NCBI GenBank assembly: GCA_003864495.1
Contig: ML133417.1
Location: 93,052-157,051 of the forward strand
DNA: 64,000 bases
DNA from: Nemopilema nomurai
Taxonomy: Eukaryota; Cnidaria; Scyphozoa; Rhizostomeae; Rhizostomatidae
Direction: 5' to 3'
The position numbers and the translations under genes are program-made. Below, one piece after another: positions 46,042 through 58,045 of the stretch (position 1 is its first letter; the number at the start of each line of letters is the position of its first letter). Below the pieces are notes generated by a model, which did not search any database, was not told the DNA's origin, and worked only from the letters and a program-made list of their open reading frames with translations.

Positions 46042-48409
46042 TCAAATACGCCCCATTCTCGAGTGACCCTTGCCTATCCTCCGCTTCTCCAAAGTACTTT
46101 TCACCCATGCTTTGTAGATGAAGAAGAAGAAGATGTTGATAAAGTGGAGGAACGTAGAAAGCCAGCCAACGTAGAGAGAATAACCGAAGTCGACCTCCTC
46201 GTCCGCATAATCCTTTCCTGGTTCTCCAATCAGCTTATTCCGGATGGTCTCGAAGCTGGTGTTATAGATCACCAGGGCGATCACAGCGATAACGGCTGTT
46301 GGCAAAAAGAGTTATGGGTAGTGACGTAATCAAGGTTTTAACCATGGTGCTTTGCGATACTGGTTACACTTCCAATCGAAGGATGGAAGATGGCGACGAA
46401 ATATGGACGATATATGCATATTGCAGCGAGTAAAGATTATAGTGGAAGGAAAGCAAATTCACCGGGTAATGTGACAGTGTGCTATTAACACAAAATTAAC
46501 AGCTAAACTAGCAGCTCCAAAATATGAATTAACCTCGAGCTGAAATTCTTAAGCCTTTAACTGACAAGAATTAGGTTCAAATTTGTAACAGAGTGGTACA
46601 ATGCCTGTCAAAAGTCCTTGGAACACCTTAGCATTTTCACTGGTTTCTTTCCATTTTTTATTTTTTTGACACACAAAAAAGTGTCCCCCCTCCTCCCCCC
46701 TAAAATAATCTTTGCAGCAAAGAACAGCATCCAATTAATCTGGGGAAAAAGTTTGGCGCAAAAATGACGCGTCGTTTAGAGGCAAGACAAAAAATTTTCA
46801 CAAGGGGATGAATGAACGCGAGTCAAAGAATTTCCGTTAGTGTTCTAACAATTTTTGCAGGCATTGTAGTCGTAACATCATGGCAAGATGCGAGCCTCGA
46901 TCGCCCTCCTATAAATGCAATCAACTGCATTGCAACAACAAGAACGGCTTTGCACAGCTGAAAGACAGACTGATTGACAGGTAGCCGCATCTTCAAAGCT
47001 CCCCGTCAAGTGAAATTCATTTGCGGTTAAGTAATGATCGATTCCCTCACGATGAATACTCGTGATAATACCAGGCTCTTGTTCTAATTACCATGTACCG
47101 TCTCTCTAAAATGACCTCTTCAATGACAATCAAACCATAAACTTTTCATGGTAAAAAACTTTAAACTCTTACTAATATAAGAGTAAGATGCTGCTTACAA
47201 TCTCATTGCTATCTACAGGAAGATAAAAGAAAACAAATTTCAAAATACCTGCGATATTTCCAATGATGACTGGAGACTTATCGCTGAGGAGGCCGGATCT
47301 TTCCGGGTCTGAGAGGGTTAAATAGCCGCCAAGTATGACCGACAGCCCCATGATGACCGTGGCCGTCACCATCAAACCAGCGACCGCTCTCTCCCAGGCT
47401 TAAAAAGATGACACAGAAGATGAGAAATATTGACATAAGAAACAGGGCCGAAAATCCCGCTTGTGAATACCGTGAATCCTCGAATTGGCCCCCCCCCTCG
47501 AATAAGCCCCTCCTCGATTTGTTGATTTTCGACTCCTGAGGTTGCCTTTGGAATTTTAGTAAGTTACCACAAAAATTTATATTTTTGTTAATAATTCAAT
47601 CAAATGTTACTTTATACTTAGGCTATTTTTTATATTATGAAAAGAAAGAAATTTCAAAAATTATCTTTTTATGTGGCATGTTTCAGGAAATTTTATAAGC
47701 CCCCGTCCAAAAATATCAAAAATAAATAAGCCCCAAGGGGGCTAATTCGAGGATTTACGGCAACTCAAAGCTGAAGGGCAGGAAATTTGCACTCCTATAG
47801 AGATTGAGATCGGCTCACGAATGGGGGAAGGGGGGATGCGGTGGGGTGTTGGTGCTGGGTGCACCTGATAACTTGATAATCGGGGTCGAATGGCATTTTA
47901 GAAAACCTAGCCCCTTTTCTAACTAGCCAGCCAATTCTCAAATTTATACGACGAAATCACACCACCTTCCCTCGTGCATTTATATTATAAACAAACTGAT
48001 TTCAGTATTTAGTGTGTGCCACAGTAGTACCAAATGCATACGACGGGGCTTCACTTCATATCTTTCCAGGTAGACGATTTCAGCCATAAAAATTAAACCT
48101 TTAATAAAGCTTGTTACTCTCTATCCTGAAATCAAAGGGCTTGAATAGCTGACACTTACCATCTTGCGTCCGTCCATTGTACGTTGAAGAGATCTTATAG
48201 CATTGGCTCTTAGTAACTCGGCTTCTCAATCTTTTGTTAACACATTGCTCGAAAAGGCCTTGGTCAACCTTCAGTGATATGAGAGTGGGGTCTCCACCAC
48301 TTTGTGAGAAACTGATCCAGCCATTTGAACTCGTAGAAATGCATGCCATGAGGAAGGCCACTGTAAGCATCCCAGTGGCACATATCATCAACTCAAATCT
48401 TCCCGCCAT
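46042..48409 (-). CDS. Claudin-like four-span membrane protein 2
   Basis: Three minus-strand exons, all phase 1 (48160-48409, 47249-47398, 46042-46295), give 217 residues. Span 1 is ICATGMLTVAFLMACI. The first outer loop shows the claudin pattern well: NGWISF..., then GLFEQC with a second Cys 13 residues on (TKSQC). Exon 2 begins AWERAVAGLMVTATVIMGLS (span 2). Span 3 opens the last exon (AVIAVIALVIYNTSFE). The second loop ends FGYSLYVGWLST, very like the F-G-x-A-L-Y-x-G-W motif of claudins, leading into span 4 and a basic tail. It is closer to true claudins than its convergent neighbour. The shared three-exon, phase-1 layout suggests an inverted duplication with strong divergence. Intron 1 holds a MITE. 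Confidence 0.8.
47470..47760 (-). mobile_element. MITE copy 1 (291 bp) in a claudin-like intron
   Basis: The ends are CCGTGAATCCTCGAATTGG and, in reverse complement, CCGTAAATCCTCGAATTAG, about 22 of 24 bases matching. Inside are gaataagcccc units and a core (gttgattttcgactcctgag...) nearly identical to the copy at 51161. No coding capacity. It is flanked by TA on the left and CA on the right, so a TA target duplication may have decayed. The orientation given is arbitrary. Confidence 0.8.
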
Positions 48410-51400
48410 TTTCTCCTACGGCAAAGAGACGAGAATACAGGCACGTGCCAAATTGCTATCCAATCATAATTGATTACTGGCTCAAGTTAGAATGTTTTTA
48501 CAAGGCTGTAAGAGCTCTTGACACGTGGTCGTTTTATTGTAGTTTCCCATATTTCATGTACAGTTGTGTTAAATTTGTTTATATTTGGCTTCGATAACTG
48601 GCAACAACCATTACGTAATCAGGTATATAGAAGTATTCTTAATCATAAATGATTTAATCTAAGATAAAGTTTACTATAAATGACCATTACCTGTGAAAAA
48701 AGAACTACACAAATTAATCCCTGAGCTGGCGATGCCCAAATTTCACACAACCTATTTCATGCATTGTACGGAAAAGAACATTTTCGATCACATGAACCCA
48801 AGAGATTAATGCCTGGGGCGACATCGTTGTTTCGGGCTGTTTTGGGCTCGAATCCAATGACCCTTTTAAGCGTGGGGCTTAGAACAATAAATTCGAACCG
48901 TTCGTTCTATTTAACACAAATGTATATGACTCGAGGTTCATGACATCGAGCGTTCTATGACACACGTCTAATAACCAACACATTCTTCTACTTGATGACA
49001 TACTGCACTCACTTTGCATAAGAAACAAAGGTTGATGTCAAATGATCCAGTTCTTTAATGTGTAGGAAATACAAATACTCATTGTTTCTTAACACCGTAT
49101 TAATTATTTTGACATAAATTCCTTTCTTGAGGTCTCTTATATCTAATTATTTATGTTTGAAAGAAATTCTAGTTGCTAGGACCCATTGCAGAAGAACAAT
49201 CATTTTGTGTTACAAACATCACCATTGCGAGAAACAACAGATACATAGTTCTAACATGCTTTATCAATTCAGCATGCAAAAATTATGTTTTCGCCGTTTT
49301 TTGCAATTATGACAGGAGATGGAATAGCGTGTTTTGAAAGGGTTTGTTATGAAATAATGAAATGTTATGAAAATCTAAAGACCTTTTTCAGGTCAAGGGA
49401 TTTGCTTCCGTTCTGATGCAGTCTCAAACGCGTTTAAAGATTTATTTTCTTGCTATGAGCACCAAAGTTTCTTAATTGTTCTTATGCGACAATGAAGGAA
49501 TAAAAAAGCTGGCTCTGTAACGTATGAAAGCGTTCTTCCTAAGATAGAGAACAGTCCCCAATGCATATGGACATGTAGCTATTATGCATCGGTGCGCAAT
49601 AACTGAATGCTCTTAGCTTGCAGACTATATGTTTATATTAGCTTACATACACACATGAACATCTGTGCTATCTAAAACTGGTGTAATTCATCCTCGTGGA
49701 TCCGTTGAAACAGCTGACCAAAGAAGCGTTTGTCAATAACAGTGCCTTACCTGCCAATTTCAGCGCATTGTAAATAGCACCAGGAAAACGCAAATTGCAG
49801 TATCGAGAAGGCAAATTGCCAGAACTCTGATTGGTTCTTATCCATATCACGCACAGGTCAGACAATCACCGGTACAAGTGATAATTTGGCAAATCTAAAG
49901 ATGAAAATCATACCTACAAGCTATTTTGACTTGATTGCAACAGCAAGAATATCCAGATTGAAAACTTCTCAAATGAAATTCCTCTAACGATTATGGGTAG
50001 TACTTTACCAATGTACCTGGCAGACAAAAACAGCCTTCCTACGCCTTGCTATGCAAAGGCCTTCCAAAACAAGTATTTGAATTGGTAACAGTGGCCTTTC
50101 TCTTGCGGTTTCCTGTGACCCTGAAATTTACCATCAATTTGAGCCTGAGTTCAAAGCCAGGCACGGGGCTTCAGATCTCTTTATCCGAAGTACATATTTA
50201 GCGAACAATGACAAATGGAGAAGATAATTCATTTTATTGACAATAATCTTGGTATTGAAAACCTCTTCTATAACCAGTAAAACCAGTAGTTTGGGTGTGG
50301 CATGCTAGTTAGTTGTCAGTGGCTTTCCTTGTGTTCCAGTAGGGGTACGACCGCCATTTTCCAGGGGGCTTTTACACAAACTATTTACTAAACTTCTCCA
50401 AGGTCAGTGGGTATTAATCCGCATAATCACCATCAAGGTCACGGTGGGATGTGAGCATGGTTCTATTTTAAAAGATTAAAACGACTTTCCGCGAGGTCTT
50501 TACTACCATATCACCCCAGATCTTCACGAAAGCACGGCGAATGGCTGCCCCCCAGATGCCCCTACATGACATGGGTCGTTTTGTTTGCTGAGACTTAGTC
50601 AATTACATGTTTGCTTCTGGAAAAAGCTAATGAAAATTTCATGTGATAGGATTAGGCACTGTAATCTGGTGGCATTGAATTGACTTTTAGTAAAAAATTT
50701 TCAGTGCATTACAATACCTAACACGATTGCGGCCATTTAGTCGAGAACGATGCAACAGATAGCAAATTTCCCTTCTGAAACAAAACATCCTGCTCTCATA
50801 ATACGAGATTATGATGTTTCAAAGGATTGTACCGATTGTATCTATTCTCAGATATCCCCACTTAAAAAAAGAACATCTAATGGTATAACAAGCAATTAAA
50901 GCATACATCATCCCATTCAGAGTTAACTGTCAAGGGCCTTTAAATAACTAAATGAATTTGAGATGAAAGGATCCACAGGTCGTCTAAATCGAAGGTGAAT
51001 CTATCAGGTAAAGAGGAAGTCCTTAAATGAGGTTGCAAAGAAGATGACAGTTTTTTCTTCTCGAGCTCTCACTTACTTTCTCTGTAAACGATTCATTCCT
51101 GTGTCATGTTATTCGATGAAGCCTTGTGTCGGCTCCGAAATAACGACCTAAGGTAGCATACCGTAAATCCTCGACTTGCCCCCCTTCAAAACGCCGCCCT
51201 CGAATAAGCCCCCACCCTAGAACTGCAAATTTTCAATAAGCCCCCCCTCGAATAAGTCCCCCCTCGATTTGTTGATTTTCGACTCCTGAGGTTGCCTTTG
51301 GCATTTAAGTGAATTACCACAAAAATCTATATTTTTGTTAATAATTTAATCAAATGTTACTTTATACTTAGATTATTTTTCATAAAATGAAAAGAAAGAA

Positions 51401-54400
51401 ATTTCAAAAATTATCTTTTATGTGGCATGTTTCAGGTAATTTTATAACCTCCCCCCTCGAATAAGCCCCCTCCTCGAATAAGCCCCCATCCAAAAATATC
51501 AAAAATAAATGAGCCCCCAGGGGGCTAATTCGAAGATCTACGGTACTGCAGTTTGACAATTATTGGGGGGGGGCTCCACCCTTGTGGTTAACTTCCCTGA
51601 TGCCAAATTTTGGTCAAAACATAAAACCGTTATAAAAGCTTTTACAGCTCTCACTGATGTACAACGCTGCCTTTAAACATTCCAGGATTTCAAATCTATA
51701 AAAGACGCTGGACGACAGATTCGTAGGTTAAGGCAATAGAGTTCTAAAGTGTTATAATATGGCAATGAAAGATTTGAAGCTTGCTATCGAATCACTGTTT
51801 ATCTTGGTTCTGTTCGTTATGAACAGAGACCAAATTACAGAGGTTTGACGGGGAAAGAACCAATACACATATGGCCATACATCTGCAAATTAGTAATACA
51901 GTTGACTAATTTTGCCTATTTAGAAGTATTTCTCAATGCTTGTTTAGGTTATGGGATCCAAATCCAAAAACCCCTAAAATAGATTTTGTGACGTCATCGC
52001 TATAGAACACTCCTTATACAGAAAGAGCTGTAAAACATAATATAAGCAAGTTGATATCAAACTCACAAATATGCCAGTTGTAGCAATTGTTTTAACAAAC
52101 AAAATAAGTTCCTAGCTGGACGTGTCTTAGCTTTTCTCTAGACACAGAGATAGCAGGCGGCATTTCGACAAACTCTAAGCTGGAGAAAGTATTGGGAAAA
52201 GAATTCTAAACTATAATTGCATTTTTTGATATAAAATTCATTCAATTTAGTGGCGGTGAAGGAGACAAAAATCAAACGACATCATTTTGAAAAGGGAGGA
52301 AAGATAACTTGATCTGATTGCGAAACAAAAGGAAAGGCAATTTAACCCGATTAAAATACCTGAAAGGGCAAAAACAATAGCATTGCAAACTGAATTGTTG
52401 TCTGAAGGTAATTGCAAACAAGTATTCACAATTGAGCCACATGCAATCGAACATCGCGATTCTCTGAACCAAATGCTGAAAACTTGGTATTGGTTTGGTT
52501 TCACAAAATTAATTTGGTCATACCTAAGCATCTTTTCTTTTTTGATGATATTTGTAATTTTAAGAATATTTTATAGGGCTTTCACAGAACATGCACAATA
52601 TATTTCGTGTTTTATACAGGACAGCACTATTCACTTTTCCGAGATGTAGGTGAGAGAGTAAGTTTCTATATTCTATAGGAGAAGTAGTAAGATCTCATTT
52701 TCTATTCGCCTCTTTCACTAATGAATTATCGCAAGATTTCACAAGACTTTGTAAACCTTATCAGCAGAAAGATAAGAAACACAGACAGAAAGCCTGAAGG
52801 CTTTTGCTCTAATCAGCATGAAATTGGCTTGGCAGTTAGAATAGGAACTAGACGTGGGAAAATATCTCTCTGAATGTCATGGCTTTTTCTTTCTCGGCTG
52901 AGGGACAATGCCTGGGCAAAGTACCTATAGCTTTATGGAGTCAAAACATCTCACCGAATAAACAATCAACATCAGTGTTGATATGTTTAACTTCTCATTA
53001 TGATAGCTTCGTTAATCTGATTGGCTGTCGAGCAAACTGCACACATGATGTTTTAACCTCGCAGTTGATGTCTGATCACATGAAAGCCGATTTATCTCAT
53101 GAAAACAGACAACAGCCCGTGGAAAACCGCTATTTACCATGACTCAATGCCTTTAACTTATCTTTTCTCTTTTCAACTTGAACATCATGAACTCGTATTT
53201 AGAAGGAGATGGTATCGGTAGATTGGCGATTTATAAAGTTCGTGTCACATATCCAGGGCCTGGCCAGACTCCCAAATAACACAAGGGCAGTGAATGACCT
53301 CTGCAGTAACTACCCGGAAACATTGCCCAAAAGCCTGATTGATAATAGCATATTTCAAGTTTAGGTAAAACAATGGTGACATCAAAGCAAAAGTTGATGA
53401 AGGGTAAACCACTTTTAAGCTGTACACGGCAATGGTGTAGATAACATCTCTAGAGTGGGGGTGGGGCACATGTAGGCAGAAGAGGGCAATACTGTGAGGT
53501 GCGATGCATAACTTCATCCTTATTGCTGAAAAGAGGGGGCTCGTGCACCCCCACCCCAGTGCCTTCGGTACAGATGGTTCCTTTGCCCCTCAGATGCCTA
53601 CAAAGAAGCGAGTTTATGATTTGTCTGCATGCATTTCGAAGAGCATTATCTGAATTCAAACCTCCAACAAGGTAGATTCAATCTTTTAAATTGAATATTT
53701 GGTCATTCCAAAAGCCACGAAAAGGAATGTTCTCGGGGCAAGTGTGTCGTTCGACTGAGCAAACAAGATAACTCCTTTTGGCGTGAAACAGCATGCTATT
53801 GTCGTTGAAGTGTTTACAGCGACGACCCCTTGTTCTTTGAAAAGCAACACGTCCACGCCTTCAGCGCAACGCAGAACGATGAAAGCGGTAATGAAGAGCC
53901 CTATCATCACGGCATTCGTAAACATTGCATCAAACAGGTTACAATTCGTCGCCCCATATGATCGTAGTTATCACGCAACGCATGCCGAGACGCATGTACA
54001 GGCATACGCAATATCGTCGTGGGAAAGGCAGATTGTGGAAAGGCAGATTGTTGACAGCACCAGACATGAACGTCTTGCAGCACATTTTTTCCACGCAACA
54101 ACAACCCTATTCCCTTCATTTTCACAAAAAGTGTTTACCAATAAAAATCTACATCTTGGACTAGCAACGTTGTTTTACAACGCACTGCGAGATGTTCCCT
54201 GTTGTGTTGGACATTTACCATGTTTGCAATCGATGTAACACAAGCACGATACACAACCCATCCCGAGTTGCCCTTTACTAGAAGAGGCAAATAGCGTCCC
54301 TAGTTTAGAGCAGGAACATAGAACTTTAAAGAATAGGATCTACAATCAAGGGTACTTTTGCCTAAAAATGTCCATAATTTTTACCGCCACTCCAAAATGT

Positions 54401-56992
54401 ACTTTTTCGTTTGAGTGCTTTACGTTTGGTTACTCCTCGAGAAATATTCACTTCGCCAAAAACTTTCAATCTGAATCAAGCGACGGCAACTAAAGAGAGC
54501 CAAAGACCAGGGCTATACCGTTCCAGTTTCAAGTTTAATATTCTTGCTCTAAACTAGGACCCTTTTGCTTACCTTCAATTTAACAAGATTTTGAATAATT
54601 CTCTTAAAATAAAAGTAGATAAATGGTATTATTAAGTGCTTGTTAATCGGTTTTAAAGGGAAGTGTTAGCAAAGAAAACACGAACATACCCGACAATTCC
54701 TTGATGATTTACAATCCACACCTTTTCAGAGTTTCCCTGTTTACAATGCACAGCTAGCAAACAACAGCACGCATAAACTTGAGTTCAAAAACCTTCAACC
54801 AGTCTTGTTTTATGCCCCCTCGGTTCCAACCTATTCTATCGAAGCTGCACTAATTTGCAGTATTGTTCTTTTGAAATTTCTAGCATAAAGGGAGCTTAAA
54901 TTGCTGTTGTTGTAATTCACGGATTGATAAAAGACTTGCATGATTTGTGAGTCATGCCCTCGGGGAGCCATTTGAATACCAAGAAATCAAGACGGGGGCG
55001 AAGTTGCAGGTACATAAAGGAAAACAATGATGCCGGTCGAAAACAGCGTGCTTCGAAAGGAAATCATTTCAAATATTTCGCACAATATCTGGAAACTCGT
55101 CAAGAAGGGGCGGTAACTTCTGTAGTTAGCCGGGGGGATGCTTGTCCCAGAGGCCTAATTCCTCCGTAGAGGCACTTAGCGCGAATGAAAAGCCGGGCTG
55201 TTTATCCCGAAATATCTGCTTACTGTCCAATGTTATCAATAATGACAAGCTTGCATTCTGCTTAAAAGTATACAACATCGAGTCCTTTTTACAGAGGATA
55301 ATTTATGTGAATTAGATTGTTGATCAACCTGTTTTGTAGGAGGCTCTTAAAATATTTATTACAGCAGCATCTATGAAACAAGTTTTGATATACCGTTGTG
55401 CTTTCTTTAGCAAACCGGTTTATTAGAACTCATTGTTCCCATAATTCTACACGGATGAAAGAGACGGATTGCCAAATGTGACACCTTCAAAATACCTTGC
55501 GAAATAGATGTTCTTCCATTTTTGAGAGGTGATTACTTCTGAACAAAGGTCTTTGTTATAATACTATATTTTCACAATAATTAGCCACACGTTGCTATTC
55601 AAAATGTTAAGCAATCGATAAAAAATATAATAAGTACTGTCTTAACTGAACAACACAGTAAGAAAGCAATTCAATAAATCAAAGCCGAAAGACTCTTTTG
55701 TGTACAAACTTGAACAAATTAGTCAGTTCTTCTTTTCATTTTAGACCACAATTTTTTTAGCTTATTAGGCTAATGTTGCTTTCAGCTGAACAACAGGGAT
55801 ACCACTTCAAATAATACTCAGCAGATTTGTCGCTTTAAAAGTTTTACCCACAAAATGATGATGAGTTTCCGAAATACTATACAATGCTCCGCGCTCCGGA
55901 CGTTATGTAGGTCTCATAATTAGCTTACTGGTAATTAAGTGGAATGAAGAAAGTCGGTTTTCGTAAAGGAATAATTGGTAAAAGGGATTGAATGGAAGCA
56001 CTTTCAATGTTTCGGAATGGTAAAAGGCCAAAAAGTAAACTACATTTGGCCTTTTGTCAGTTACGAAGACACCTGGGAGCTAAAGGGCTATGATCCCCAC
56101 TTTTGGCAAATCACACACAAGTGCCCCTTTCAAATGAAAAATTGGGGCCATATGCTCGCCCCTTTTTGTCTGGTCACCCCACTTTCAGATGCTTCCTACG
56201 TTACTGCGTTGGTGACATTTTGGCACGATTCGGTGTCTCTTGAAAGAACAGCAACAACACCAACTTCGAAGGGAACTGTAAACGAGGTTGTCACAGTGAG
56301 TCTAAAGTTGGATATGAAGACTGAAATTCCATCAGAGAAAATTAAAGTCAGTTATTAAACTATTTATTTCAAAAAAATTTTAATTCAAATCGTGCGGTGC
56401 CTTCTCTTTTAACTTTCATTATTTTTCTTCAATATTTTGCCTTAAGTGGGTTAGCTGATGGTTTATCAGAAGCATCTCACGTGTGTGCAAGAGTAGGCCT
56501 GAGTCAGCGAATACTCAAGACCTTCGTTTTATTCTAATGTATAAAGTCTCAATATAAGAATGAAATATACCGACTGATTGATTGAATATTCATATTTCTC
56601 GAGTGCCTAGATAAATCTTTTGTTGCGTCTTTCGTTCGATTTGCTATGAATGGGGGTAGCTCTTGCATGCTTGGGCTTTCAAACCCCTCAACCCTTAAGA
56701 CTAGAATACACACAATTAGCTTCAGGGGTATTTTTTAATAACTCAGGATGTGGCGTTTCTTTCAATTCCTAAACCAAACTATGAAAAAGCCCACTTTATT
56801 TTCTATCCAGTGTAAAGTTTTAATGTCTCATGTCTTGCATCTTTATTAATTTCTTATTACCCCCAAAAGTACCCCTAGTAAATTGCATCCTTTGCTTTAG
56901 TTTCCTTGAATCAGATACATCCCAAAAGCATTCTACATAGTTTGTAAACAACTTTTTTCAACTTACTGACCAAGTCAAATTTTTTTTTAAGG
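48410..56992. other. Long gene-poor stretch
   Basis: This is 8.6 kb between the claudin-like start (minus) and the glycosyltransferase. It holds one MITE (51161-51543) and a small direct repeat of 15 bp at about 54021-54050 (ggaaaggcagattgt twice). Open frames at 52879-53142, 53686-54238 and 55975-56358 have no domain or splice support. A strong acceptor (t-run then aag) directly before 56993 implies that a 5' UTR exon of the glycosyltransferase lies somewhere in this stretch. Confidence 0.5.
51161..51543 (+). mobile_element. MITE copy 2 (383 bp) with expanded internal repeat
   Basis: The ends are CCGTAAATCCTCGACTTG and, in reverse complement, CCGTAGATCTTCGAATTAG, flanked on both sides by TA, the usual Tc1/mariner-type target duplication. 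It is longer than copy 1 because the motif ctcgaataagccccc is repeated more times at both ends. The A/T-rich core is almost the same as in copy 1. Confidence 0.85.
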
Positions 56993-58045
56993 ATGGCATA
57001 CATAAAGGCTGCCCTTGCCTGTATATTGCTACTTGCATTGACTATATACATGAGGCCATTGGTGTTCAAGTACTTCATTTCATATGCACTGATGATAATA
57101 GACATGGCTTACAATGATAATGATAGGCATGTGAATGCAATTAGGATTCAAGTAGAATCAGAATGGCATCTGCACCAGCTAGAAGTGCAATTCAACAAGC
57201 AAGTATGCAAGGACAAACCCCCATCAAGAGGTCCAGTTTCCTGGCTAACTGCCATGACAAATGATGACTTTATCATTGGAGCAGTTTTGAATGCATACAT
57301 GATAAAGCAACTTTCTTGTGAGCAAAAGATGATAGCACTGGTCTCAGCTGGTGTATCAGAAGCTGGCAGAAATGCTCTTACCAAAGCTGGTTATGATGTT
57401 AAAGTTGTTGAACCACTTGACTGCAACTGGATGGACAGGAAAAAAGGAAGGAAGGAGCAAAACCTTGGTATCATCGGTACGCACATGCGTTTCCACGCTT
57501 GGAACTACACACAGTTTAATAAACTCATATACTTTGATGCTGATATTATACCATTGACAAATATTGATGAGCTGTTTGATATGGATACAGATCTGGGAGG
57601 AGCTTATTGCGGTAAACCTGGGGTGATTGACCCTTGCTTCAATGCAGGACTTCTTGTTTTTAAACCATCAAGTAAGTACTACCATGAAATTATGGACATG
57701 TGGTCCAGACTATCAGACAATGGTTGTCCAAATGATCAAGTTCTTTTATGGCACTACTATGCAGATAGGGGTCGGTGGACACCAATACCTTATGCGTATA
57801 ACGTACGAAGGGAAATTTACCATCCATTGAAGGTGTATCACTTTGCTTGCTGTTTGACACCAAAGCCATGGAGGGTTTTAAGCCCACCTTCAAAGTCAGA
57901 AATAGATCATTTCAAAGGACCAATTAACAAGCCTATGGATATGGTTGTGTTATGGTGGAAGTATTTCTTAGAAGCTTTGGATGTGTTTGGTCTTAATTCC
58001 TGGTGGAAAGTTGCTAGACAGTCAATTAGGCGGAAGGATCACTGA
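56993..58045 (+). CDS. GT8-family glycosyltransferase, membrane-anchored, single coding exon
   Basis: 350 residues from one unbroken frame. Residues 5-35 are hydrophobic, a probable type II signal anchor, so the enzyme should face the Golgi or ER lumen. The GT8 fold is marked by WLTAMTNDDF near the start of the domain, the metal-binding DAD at 182-184 in IYFDADIIPLTNIDELF, FNAGLLVF at 216-223, NDQ at 247-249, YNV at 269-271 and VYHF with KPW at 282-293, the late His/Lys that contact the nucleotide phosphates. It resembles glycogenin-like and plant PGSIP/IPUT-type enzymes more than glycogenin itself. The sugar donor (UDP-glucose, -galactose or -glucuronate) and acceptor cannot be read from the sequence. 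The coding exon has no intron, unlike all its neighbours. An acceptor-like tttttttttaag lies 2 bases before the ATG. Confidence 0.85.
   Translation: MAYIKAALACILLLALTIYMRPLVFKYFISYALMIIDMAYNDNDRHVNAIRIQVESEWHLHQLEVQFNKQVCKDKPPSRGPVSWLTAMTNDDFIIGAVLNAYMIKQLSCEQKMIALVSAGVSEAGRNALTKAGYDVKVVEPLDCNWMDRKKGRKEQNLGIIGTHMRFHAWNYTQFNKLIYFDADIIPLTNIDELFDMDTDLGGAYCGKPGVIDPCFNAGLLVFKPSSKYYHEIMDMWSRLSDNGCPNDQVLLWHYYADRGRWTPIPYAYNVRREIYHPLKVYHFACCLTPKPWRVLSPPSKSEIDHFKGPINKPMDMVVLWWKYFLEALDVFGLNSWWKVARQSIRRKDH

Noticed and set aside
52879..53142. Plus-strand 87-residue frame in the gene-poor stretch
   Set aside because: No similarity, leader or splice support.
53686..53925. Minus-strand 79-residue frame with a leader-like start (MFTNAVMIGLFITAFIVLRC)
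   Set aside because: No splice context, domain or neighbour supports it, and a longer frame overlaps it on the other strand. It remains a possible but unsupported small secreted protein.
55975..56358. Plus-strand 127-residue frame upstream of the GT8 gene
   Set aside because: Mixed composition without domain, leader or splice evidence.
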